A DNA stretch of 64,000 nt from Foliimonas ilicis. Its GTDB lineage: Bacteria; Pseudomonadota; Alphaproteobacteria; Rhizobiales; Rhizobiaceae. The stretch is from NCBI RefSeq assembly GCF_039939195.1, contig NZ_JBDUUH010000001.1, positions 1,012,399 through 1,076,398 on the forward strand. Reading direction: 5' to 3'. A program made the translations under genes and the position numbers. Within the stretch, counting starts at the first letter, position 1; the number at the start of each line of letters is the position of its first letter. Below, piece after piece: positions 9,051 to 16,882 of the stretch. Under the pieces are notes generated by a model. The model was not told the origin of the DNA and searched no databases. It saw only the letters and a list, made by a program, of their open reading frames with translations.

Positions 9051-10634
9051 TCAGGCCTGAACCCAGCATTTGGACAGCGCGTAGCCGCCCATCATTTCCT
9101 GGTTGCCGTCAGGCACCCAGCCGCCGACTTTCGGGCCGGTCGCGTCGATGAAATCGTTGAACATCGGTGTGATGACGCCGCCTTCGTCGCGCACCATTTC
9201 GCCCATCGATTTGTAGATGGCGGTGCGCTTTTCCTGGTCGAGTTCTGAGCGGGCCTGCACCAGCAACTTGTCGAAATCCTCGCGCTGGAAGCGAGTGTCG
9301 TTCCAGTCGGCCTTCGAATAATAGGCGGTCTGGTACATCTGATCCTGCGTCGGACGCCCGCCCCAATAGGATGAGGAGAAGGGCTGCTTGTTCCAGACTT
9401 CGGACCAGTAGCCATCGCCCGGTTCGCGCTTGACCTCGATGGTGATGCCAGCCTTGGCAGCGCTCTGCTGGTAAAGCTGTGCGGCATCGACAGCGCCGGG
9501 GAAGGCAACATCCGACGTGCGTAGCAGAACCGTGCCCGAATGGCCGGATTTTTTGTAATGGAACGCGGCCTTTTCCGGATCGAACGGGCGCTGCTCGATT
9601 TCGGTGAACAGCGGGTAGGCCTTGTTGATCGGCGTATCATTGCCGACCGAACCGAAGCCCATCAGGATTTTCTGCAGCATCTCTTCACGGTCGAGCGCGA
9701 ATTTCAGTGCGAGGCGCAAATCGTTGTTGTCGAAAGGCGCGGTGTTGCAATGTGCGATGAAGACGTAGTGTCCCTTGCCCGCGACGTTCTGGATGGTGAC
9801 GCCCGGAACACGCTTGATGAGTTCGACGATCTTCGGCTCGACGCGGTTGACCATATCGACCTGACCACCCTGAAGCGCGGAGGTGCGGGCCGTTGCGTCG
9901 TTGATGACGATAATTTCGATCGAATCCGCAAATCCGCGATCGTCACGCCAGTAATTGGCGAATTTCTCGCCGACATGACGCACGCCGGGCTCGTTCACGG
10001 CGACCTTGTAGGGGCCAGTGCCGATGCCTGCGGTCGGGTCGTCCTTGCCGCCATTCGGCTGGATCATCAAATGGTAGTCGTCGAGCAGATAGGGAAGGTC
10101 GGCATTGGCCTCTTTCAAGTTGAAGACGACGCTGTCGCCGTCGACCTTGATCGTGTCGATGCCACCCATGATGCCGAGCGCGCCGGATTTTGAGGATTCG
10201 TCGGAATGGCGTTCCATCGTCGCCAGAACGTCATCCGGCGTCATTTCCTTACCATTGTGGAATTCGACGCCTTTGCGGATCTTGAAAGTCCAGACCTTGG
10301 CATCGTCGGACGCGCCCCACTCTTCGGCGAGAGCCGGCATCACTTCGCCTTCCGGCGACATCTGGACGAGCTGCTCGCCCCATTGGCGACCGAATTTGTA
10401 AGGAACCTGGCTCTGCCATGAGGCAGGGTCGAGGCTGTTGGTGGATTCACCACCCTGCATGCCTGCCTTCAGCGTGCCGCCCTTTTGCGGACCCTGCGCC
10501 AAGGCGGCGCTCGAAAGGAGAGAATTTGCGAAGGTGGCCGAGACGCCAATGGCGGCTGCGCGACCAAGAAAATCCCGGCGGTTCATCTTACCGAGTACAA
10601 CGCGGTGGCTAAGAAAATCGAGTTCATCTGACAT
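9051..10634 (-). CDS. ABC transporter substrate-binding protein, family 5 (first copy)
   Basis: A 527-residue periplasmic binding protein, first gene of the operon. It has a Tat leader with NRRDFLG (Arg19-Arg20) and a hydrophobic segment ending near AALAQ. It is clearly paralogous to the protein at 3962-5554, sharing the same leader architecture, GGESTNSLDPA near residue 60 and long identical C-terminal blocks. The ATG at 10634 is preceded by GGAG eight bases away. The promoter must lie in the 428-base region upstream. The ligand cannot be named from sequence; a peptide- or opine-like compound is possible. The adjoining purine genes do not by themselves prove a purine ligand. Confidence 0.88.
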   Translation of the reverse strand: MSDELDFLSHRVVLGKMNRRDFLGRAAAIGVSATFANSLLSSAALAQGPQKGGTLKAGMQGGESTNSLDPASWQSQVPYKFGRQWGEQLVQMSPEGEVMPALAEEWGASDDAKVWTFKIRKGVEFHNGKEMTPDDVLATMERHSDESSKSGALGIMGGIDTIKVDGDSVVFNLKEANADLPYLLDDYHLMIQPNGGKDDPTAGIGTGPYKVAVNEPGVRHVGEKFANYWRDDRGFADSIEIIVINDATARTSALQGGQVDMVNRVEPKIVELIKRVPGVTIQNVAGKGHYVFIAHCNTAPFDNNDLRLALKFALDREEMLQKILMGFGSVGNDTPINKAYPLFTEIEQRPFDPEKAAFHYKKSGHSGTVLLRTSDVAFPGAVDAAQLYQQSAAKAGITIEVKREPGDGYWSEVWNKQPFSSSYWGGRPTQDQMYQTAYYSKADWNDTRFQREDFDKLLVQARSELDQEKRTAIYKSMGEMVRDEGGVITPMFNDFIDATGPKVGGWVPDGNQEMMGGYALSKCWVQA

Positions 10635-11062
10635 GAAATTTGCTCCTGCCTCTGTTGGTCATGGCCAAGACCATGCTTGTTGTTTCTTGTTGGGAGAATA
10701 TTGACGCCAACGAGGATCGTGGCGCAAGGCCGATTGCGACATGACATGGCGTAAATGAATGTCGCTTTTAAGCCAACCCCTCGAAACCCGATTTTTAAAA
10801 TAGGGCAAAAACTTTCCGTTGGAATGCGTTTGAGAGATTAAAACGCGGAGTTTTTCAAAAGGGCGACATTCTGTGAGAAGATATTTGCAAAAAATGGAGT
10901 GATTTTTACCCGGCTTGCTTCTGCTGAAACCATTCCATTCGCGACATTACGATTTTAGCCGGTGGTCGATAGTTGTGCAGCCGCAGCGTGCGCGCGCAGT
11001 TGCGCACACGTTTAAAGCCGGGCTTTTGTGGCGAAGGAGGTCGGCTCTTTAAGCCTGACTCA
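10635..11062. other. 428-base intergenic region upstream of the ABC operon
   Basis: No convincing gene. The side next to 10634 must contain the ABC operon promoter; an imperfect inverted repeat GGTC-ATGGCCAA-GACC lies within the first 50 bases. The side next to 11062 holds two short hairpins, GTGCGC/GCGCAC (10988-11007) and AAAG/CTTT around a CCGGG loop (11014-11027). These could weakly terminate the deaminase transcript, but no long T run follows. A region of AT-rich sequence lies at 10780-10900. Confidence 0.4.
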
Positions 11063-11652
<590 letters not shown>

Positions 11653-11656
<4 letters not shown>

Positions 11657-12162
11657 ATGCCGAACCCTTCGGGAAGGCGGATTTCATATGGCGTCTCGAA
11701 GAAAAATTCCTCGAGATTGACGCCGTCACCGGCGCGGTCGACCACGAGGAAATCCTGCGGTTCGCCGATCGGCGTCAGCACGCCATGCCATAGATTGCGC
11801 TTGTAATTCACGCCCTGTCCCGGTGCCGTGAGGAAAGCTTTCGGTGTGCCGGGGCGGCCATTTTGATCGGGGCAGACCACGACGAGAAACGGCCTTGGCG
11901 ACAAGGGCACGAATGCCTGGCTGCCGAACGGGTGGCGCTCGACCATGGTGAGCTTCAGCGGGAAATCGTAAGGCGTGGCCTTGAACAGATTGAGCACGAC
12001 GCGGGAGTTGTCGCCTGTCGCCTCGGCTGTCGCCAGCGCGTGATGGCGCACGCATTTGCCGCCGTTGATTTCGAAATGCTCGCTGCCATCAGTATCGATG
12101 ACATCGCCGAAGGGTGCGAAGGCTGCGCGGGTGAGGGGCTGTGGGGTAATTATTTTGTTCAT
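11653..12162 (-). CDS. allA: Ureidoglycolate lyase
   Basis: A 169-residue AllA-type protein, close to the usual 160-170. It begins MNKIITPQPLTRAAFAPFGDVI, and family landmarks include GVNYKRNLWHGVLTP and FLVVDRAGDGVN. It splits (S)-ureidoglycolate into glyoxylate and urea, the last ring-derived step of purine degradation. I chose the ATG at 12162 (AAAGG upstream) because the extra upstream codons come from the palindromic repeat at 12198-12326. It follows allE in the minus-strand operon and overlaps the deaminase gene by 4 bases. The glyoxylate it releases could feed towards the glycerate kinase encoded at 24828. Confidence 0.9.
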
Positions 12163-12197
12163 AGGGTAAGAGCCTTTGTGTGGCAGTGCCTTACGTT

Positions 12198-12326
12198 GCC
12201 CCCCTCTGTCCTGCCGGACATCTCCCCCACAGGTGGGGAGATCAGCAGTTGTTGTTTTGGGAGCCAACATTGAGACAGCCAATCTCCCCCCTTGTGGGGG
12301 AGATGTCCGGCAGGACAGAGGGGGGC
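12198..12326. repeat. Nested palindromic repeat, copy 1
   Basis: An imperfect inverted repeat with about 45-base arms. The left arm opens GCCCCCCTCTGTCCTGCC and the right arm closes GGCAGGACAGAGGGGGGC. Each arm contains its own small hairpin around CTCCCCCACAGGTGGGGAG or a variant. The spacer between the arms is not shared with the other copies. It lies between allE and allA in the same operon and would fold in the mRNA. Confidence 0.9.
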
Positions 12327-12355
12327 GTGAAGGAGCAAATTCATCAAATATCTTC

Positions 12356-13186
12356 CTAAACGCGTCCGCCCAATTTCATATGCCGGTTCACATCCTTGTA
12401 AAGCAGATACCGGAAATTTCCCGGTCCGCCCGCATAACAGGCCTGCGGACAGAAGGCACGGAGCCACATGTAGTCGCCGGCCTCGACTTCCACCCAATCC
12501 TGATTGAGCCGGTAGACCGCTTTGCCCTCGAGCACATAAAGCCCGTGCTCCATCACATGGGTTTCGGCAAAGGGGATGACAGCGCCCGGCTCCAGCGTGA
12601 CGATCGTCACATGCATGTCGTGGCGAATATCGGCTGGATCGACGAAGCGCGTCGTGGCCCATTTGCCATCCGTGTGGGCCATGGGTGAGGGCGCGATATC
12701 GGCTTCGTCTGCAAAGAAAGCTTCAGGCGCTTCGATGCCGTCGACGAATTCATAGGCTTTGCGAATCCAATGAAAGCGCGCATGCGAACCCGCTTCGTTG
12801 CGCAGGCTCCATTTTGCGCCGGGCGGAATGAAGGCAAAGCCGCCGGGCTTCATCGTCTGCTTTTTGCCGTTCAGCGTGACGCTGATCTCGCCTTCAACCA
12901 CAAAGAGAACGCCTTCGGCATTCGGGTCGAGTTCGGGCCGGTCGCTGCCACCGCCGGGCGCCACTTCCATGATGTATTGCGAGAAGGTCTCGGCAAAGCC
13001 CGACAGAGGGCGCGACAGGACCCAGACGCGCGTGCCTTCCCAGAAAGGCAGAAAGCTGGTCACGATGTCCTGCATCACGCCTTTCGGAATGACCGCATAG
13101 GCATTGGTGAAGACCGCACGATCGGTCAGAAGCTGCGTCTGCTGCGGCAGACCGCCATGGGGTGCGTAGTAGGTCCGGCCTGTCAT
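12356..13186 (-). CDS. allE: (S)-ureidoglycine aminohydrolase
   Basis: A 276-residue bicupin of the AllE/UGHY family. The N terminus MTGRTYYAPHGGLP and the C-terminal cupin motif ETHVMEHGLYVLEGKAVYRL are typical; the His/Glu residues there are expected to bind manganese. It converts (S)-ureidoglycine to (S)-ureidoglycolate with ammonia release, between allantoate degradation and AllA. The stop of the allantoinase/OHCU decarboxylase gene is 10 bases upstream, so they form one operon. A palindromic repeat separates it from allA. Confidence 0.92.
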   Translation of the reverse strand: MTGRTYYAPHGGLPQQTQLLTDRAVFTNAYAVIPKGVMQDIVTSFLPFWEGTRVWVLSRPLSGFAETFSQYIMEVAPGGGSDRPELDPNAEGVLFVVEGEISVTLNGKKQTMKPGGFAFIPPGAKWSLRNEAGSHARFHWIRKAYEFVDGIEAPEAFFADEADIAPSPMAHTDGKWATTRFVDPADIRHDMHVTIVTLEPGAVIPFAETHVMEHGLYVLEGKAVYRLNQDWVEVEAGDYMWLRAFCPQACYAGGPGNFRYLLYKDVNRHMKLGGRV

Positions 13187-13196
13187 CGTCTTCCCA

Positions 13197-14633
13197 TCAA
13201 AGTGGTAAAATTTCCTTCAGGCGCAGCAAAGCGATCCGCTCCACCTGCCTGCATGCGGTTTCGAATTCAACAGCGCGCGTATTGCCGATACGTTTTTCGA
13301 AGGCGGCCAGTATCTCGTCTTTCGTCAATCCCTTCACGGCGATGATGAATGGGAAGCCGAAATTGGTCACATAGGCGGCGTTCAGCTTGGTGAAGAGCTC
13401 GCGCTCCTTGTCTGTCAGGGCGTCGAGACCGGCAGATGCCTGTTCCCTGGTGGATTCGGCCGTCAGCCTTTTCGCGGCGGCAAGTTTTCCGGCAAGGTCG
13501 GGGTGGGCGTTGAGCACGCCGAGCCGTTCCTTGTCGCTGGCCGCGCGGAACGCCCTGCACAATGCGTTGTGCAGTCCGCCTGCGCTGTCATGAGCGGCCC
13601 CAAGTTCCAACTCATAGGCGCGCTCGGCGATCCATGGTGAATGCTCGAATATGCCGCCGAAACTTTGCACGAAGCCGTCGCGATCCATACGTGAAGGGCG
13701 CAATGCCGCCGGTGCGTATGGATGATGTTCGCGCCAGTGATCCGCGATGTCGATGCGGCGCGGCAGCCATACATCGTCATAGCTTTTCACATAGTCGATG
13801 AACCGTTTGAGCGCTGCAGCGCGTCCGGGCCTTCCTATCAGACGGCAATGAAGGCCGATCGACATCATGCCGCCGCGACCGGCCTTGCCTTCCGCATAGA
13901 GCGTGTCGAAACTGTCCTTCAGATAGGCATAGAACTGGTCACCGGAATTGAAGCCCTGCGGCGTCGCGAACCGCATATCGTTCGCGTCGAGCGTGTAGGG
14001 AATGACCAATTGCGGCGATATCGCATTGCCGTGGCCGTCATGGTCGAGCCAATACGGCAGATCGTCGTCATAAGTGTCCGAAATATAGTCGAAACCGCCT
14101 TCCTCGCAGGCAAGCCGCACCGAGTTGATCGAAGTGCGGCCGAGATAGAGGCCCTTCGGGCGCTCGCCGGTAACTTCTTCATGGAGACGAACCGCCGCTG
14201 CCAGATCGCCGCGCTCGTCTTCGGCATCATAGGCGCGGTAGTCGATCCATTTCAGGCCATGCGAGGCGATTTCCCAGCCTGCATCCTGCATGGCCGCGAC
14301 CTGATCGGGCGAACGCGCCAGCGCGGATGCCACGCCATAGACGGTGACCGGAACATCGGCCTCGGTGAACATGCGGTGCAGCCGCCAGAAACCGGCCCGC
14401 GCGCCATACTCATAGATGGATTCCATGTTCCAGTGGCGCATGCCCTCCCAAGGCTGCGCACCGACGATCTCGGACAGGAACGCTTCCGAGGCTCGGTCGC
14501 CATGCAGAATGCAATTTTCCCCGCCTTCCTCGTAATTGACGACGAACTGGATGGCGACACGAGCGCCGCCCGGCCATTTCGGATCGGGCGGGTTGGCCCC
14601 ATATCCACGCATGTCTCTTTGGTAGCGCATCAT
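13197..14633 (-). CDS. puuE: Allantoinase PuuE fused to OHCU decarboxylase UraD
   Basis: A 478-residue bifunctional fusion. Residues 1-310 are a polysaccharide-deacetylase-fold, cofactor-independent allantoinase (GGENCILHGD, HWNMESIYEYGARAGFWRL, SHGLKWIDY, DDLPYW). Residues 311-478 are a 2-oxo-4-hydroxy-4-carboxy-5-ureidoimidazoline decarboxylase with the catalytic-His motif NAHPDLAGKLA, STREQASAGL carrying the acidic residue, and NAAYVTNFGFPFI. It decarboxylates OHCU to (S)-allantoin and hydrolyses allantoin to allantoate, so successive steps share one polypeptide. It is first in the minus-strand operon and divergent from uraH, whose enzyme supplies its substrate. The start is MMRYQRDMRGYG; either ATG could serve. 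Confidence 0.93.
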   Translation of the reverse strand: MMRYQRDMRGYGANPPDPKWPGGARVAIQFVVNYEEGGENCILHGDRASEAFLSEIVGAQPWEGMRHWNMESIYEYGARAGFWRLHRMFTEADVPVTVYGVASALARSPDQVAAMQDAGWEIASHGLKWIDYRAYDAEDERGDLAAAVRLHEEVTGERPKGLYLGRTSINSVRLACEEGGFDYISDTYDDDLPYWLDHDGHGNAISPQLVIPYTLDANDMRFATPQGFNSGDQFYAYLKDSFDTLYAEGKAGRGGMMSIGLHCRLIGRPGRAAALKRFIDYVKSYDDVWLPRRIDIADHWREHHPYAPAALRPSRMDRDGFVQSFGGIFEHSPWIAERAYELELGAAHDSAGGLHNALCRAFRAASDKERLGVLNAHPDLAGKLAAAKRLTAESTREQASAGLDALTDKERELFTKLNAAYVTNFGFPFIIAVKGLTKDEILAAFEKRIGNTRAVEFETACRQVERIALLRLKEILPL

Positions 14634-14813
14634 CCCTCATAGCCGGATTGCCGGTCATTGTTCGATCAAGATTATCAAAGGAGTTGACGGACATTCCCCT
14701 CAAAATTTTTGAAAGTCTTTTTGTCGCCTTCTCCTTCCCTGGGCCTTATGCATGTCCTTTAATTGCTGCACAATTGTCCGATTGCGTTCGAACGTACCGG
14801 TAAGGGAGGCCGA
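14634..14813. promoter_or_regulatory. Divergent promoter region puuE-uraD / uraH
   Basis: 180 bases between two divergent purine operons, so both promoters should be here. It includes TTGACG and TTGAAA hexamers, AT-rich sequence around 14700-14720, and a strong ribosome-binding site GGGAGG four bases before the uraH ATG. No clear operator palindrome was found. Confidence 0.45.
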
Positions 14814-15179
14814 ATGTCGAAATCATCTGGTGGACGTCTGACGACCCATGTGCTCGATACAGCATCCGGGCTTCCGGCATCCGGGCTTTCCATTTCGCTT
14901 TATCATATCGAGGGCGAAGCCCGCACCCTTCTCAAAACCGTGACGACGAATGACGACGGCCGCTGCGATGCGCCGCTGCTGGATGGCGATGCATTTCGCA
15001 CCGGCGAGTATGAGCTGGTTTTCTCCGCTGGCGATTATCTGCGCAAGCATGGTGCGAAGCTGCCCGATCCGGCATTTCTCGATCTTGTACCGATCCGTTT
15101 CGGCATGGCGGAAGACCGCCACTATCATGTGCCGCTGCTGATCTCGCCGTACGGCTACTCGACCTACAGGGGAAGCTGA
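14814..15179 (+). CDS. uraH: 5-hydroxyisourate hydrolase (transthyretin-like)
   Basis: A 121-residue HIU hydrolase. It has the N-terminal motif THVLDTASGLPA (His12) and HYHVPLLISP, and the diagnostic C-terminal YRGS. It opens 5-hydroxyisourate to OHCU, which the fused UraD domain then decarboxylates. The ATG at 14814 is chosen because GGGAGG sits four bases upstream and the family N terminus aligns there. The stop overlaps the xdhA start by one base (TGATG), so it heads the uraH-xdhA-xdhB-xdhC operon. Confidence 0.95.
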   Translation: MSKSSGGRLTTHVLDTASGLPASGLSISLYHIEGEARTLLKTVTTNDDGRCDAPLLDGDAFRTGEYELVFSAGDYLRKHGAKLPDPAFLDLVPIRFGMAEDRHYHVPLLISPYGYSTYRGS

Positions 15180-16660
15180 TGGGTGCGCTGACGATCCGCA
15201 ACGAAATCCGTTTTCTGCTCAACGGCCAGACGGTCGCGCTGAAAGACATCGCGCCCGACGATACGTTGCTCGACTGGCTGCGCCTCGAGCGCGCCCTGCG
15301 CGGCACCAAGGAAGGCTGCGCCGAGGGCGATTGCGGGGCCTGTACGGTGCTGGTCGGCAGACTTCTGCATGGCGAGCTCGTTTATGAAAGCGTGAATGCC
15401 TGCATCCGTTTTGTCGGTTCGCTCGATGGATGCCATGTCGTTACCGTGGAGCATTTGCGTGGTGCGTCCGGCGGGCTGCATCCGGTGCAGCAGGCAATGG
15501 TCGATTTTCACGGCTCGCAATGCGGCTTCTGCACGCCGGGCTTCGTCATGTCGCTCTATGGGTTGTGGATGCGCAGCGCCGACCCCTCGATGGCGGAAAT
15601 CGAGAAAGCTCTACAGGGCAATCTATGCCGCTGCACCGGCTATGAAGCGATCGTTCGGGCAGCGCGTGCGATTTCGACCTACGGTCAGTCGGCCAAGGAC
15701 CCGCTGCTGGTCGAACGCAAGGAAACCATCAAAAAACTCTGCGCATTGAACGATGGCGCGCGCGTCGAGATCGAAAAGGGCGGCAAGCGGCTGGTCGTTC
15801 CGGCAAATGTCGATGATTTCGCTGCCGTTCTGGAGAGCGAGCCGAAGGCAACGATCATTGCGGGCTCGACGGATGTCGGCCTGTGGGTGACGAAGTTCAT
15901 GCGCGAGATTTCGCCGGTGGTTTTCATCGGAAATCTCGTCGGTTTGCAGGAAATCTCGGAAGAAAGCGGCACGATCAACATCGGCGCTGGCGTGACCTAC
16001 ACGCAGGCAATGAAGACGCTGTCGCAGCGCATTCCGGTGCTTGGACCGCTGTTCGATCGCATCGGCGGCGAGCAGGTCCGCAATATGGGCACGATCGGCG
16101 GCAACATCGCCAACGGTTCGCCCATCGGCGATACGCCCCCGCCATTGATCGCGCTGGGTGCCAGTCTGACGCTGCGCAAAGGCGATGTGCGCCGCACGAT
16201 CCTGCTGGAAAAATTCTTCATCGATTACGGCAAACAGGACCGCGTGGCCGGTGAGTTCGTCGAGGCCGTGCATGTGCCGGTGCCCGCATCGGATGCGCAT
16301 TTCGCCGTCCACAAAATCACCAAGCGGCGCGACGAGGACATTACCGCTGCGCTCGGCGCTTTTTATGTGGAGCTTGGCGCGGACAATTCGGTTTCGGTTG
16401 TGCGCATCGCCTATGGCGGCATGGCTGCAACGCCGAAGCGGGCGGCTTCTGTCGAGGCGGCATTGCTCGGCAAACCGTGGACGGAAGAGACGATCGATGC
16501 CGCTTTGCCTGCCTATGAAGCCGATTTCAAACCGCTGACCGATATGCGCGCAAGTGCCGAATATCGCATGATGGTGGCGAAGAACTTGCTGAAGCGGTTT
16601 TATCTTGAGACGACGGGTGCCGAGGCGTTGGTTCAGGTTAACCGGCATGAGGCGGCGTGA
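15179..16660 (+). CDS. xdhA: Xanthine dehydrogenase small subunit (2Fe-2S/FAD)
   Basis: A 493-residue subunit. The ferredoxin-type [2Fe-2S] site has Cys47, Cys52 and Cys55 in GCAEGDCGAC, with a fourth Cys near 76. The second, helical [2Fe-2S] site has CGFCTPG near 115 and CRCTGY near 150. An FAD-binding CO-dehydrogenase-like domain follows (IIAGSTDVGLWVTKF; RNMGTIGGNIANGSPIGD). It passes electrons from the molybdenum subunit to NAD+ during hypoxanthine/xanthine oxidation. It is translationally coupled to uraH; xdhB follows after 222 bases that hold a palindromic repeat. Confidence 0.95.
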   Translation: MGALTIRNEIRFLLNGQTVALKDIAPDDTLLDWLRLERALRGTKEGCAEGDCGACTVLVGRLLHGELVYESVNACIRFVGSLDGCHVVTVEHLRGASGGLHPVQQAMVDFHGSQCGFCTPGFVMSLYGLWMRSADPSMAEIEKALQGNLCRCTGYEAIVRAARAISTYGQSAKDPLLVERKETIKKLCALNDGARVEIEKGGKRLVVPANVDDFAAVLESEPKATIIAGSTDVGLWVTKFMREISPVVFIGNLVGLQEISEESGTINIGAGVTYTQAMKTLSQRIPVLGPLFDRIGGEQVRNMGTIGGNIANGSPIGDTPPPLIALGASLTLRKGDVRRTILLEKFFIDYGKQDRVAGEFVEAVHVPVPASDAHFAVHKITKRRDEDITAALGAFYVELGADNSVSVVRIAYGGMAATPKRAASVEAALLGKPWTEETIDAALPAYEADFKPLTDMRASAEYRMMVAKNLLKRFYLETTGAEALVQVNRHEAA

Positions 16661-16694
16661 GATGAATATGCCGTCAAATGTCGAGTTTTCTCGC

Positions 16695-16850
16695 GCCCCC
16701 CTCTGTCCTGCCGGACATCTCCCCCACAGGTGGGGAGATCAGATTTCAATTCTGCTTTCGCCAATCTCGAGCGTAGCAAGCTTTGCGGAGACGTCTAAAC
16801 TGCCAATCTCCCCACCTGTGGGGGAGATGTCCGGCAGGACAGAGGGGGGC
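16695..16850. repeat. Nested palindromic repeat, copy 2
   Basis: Same outer and inner arms as the copy at 12198-12326: GCCCCCCTCTGTCCTGCC to GGCAGGACAGAGGGGGGC, with CACAGGTGGGGAG hairpins. The spacer is different (AT-richer). It lies inside the xdh operon between xdhA and xdhB, where the hairpin could stabilise or attenuate the mRNA. Confidence 0.9.
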
Positions 16851-16882
16851 AACGTAGAGCTCTGCCTCCCAGGAGTTCAGCA

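Noticed and set aside
11014..11027. Terminator for the deaminase operon
   Set aside because: The stem is only four or five base pairs and there is no T run on the minus strand; noted only within the intergenic entry.
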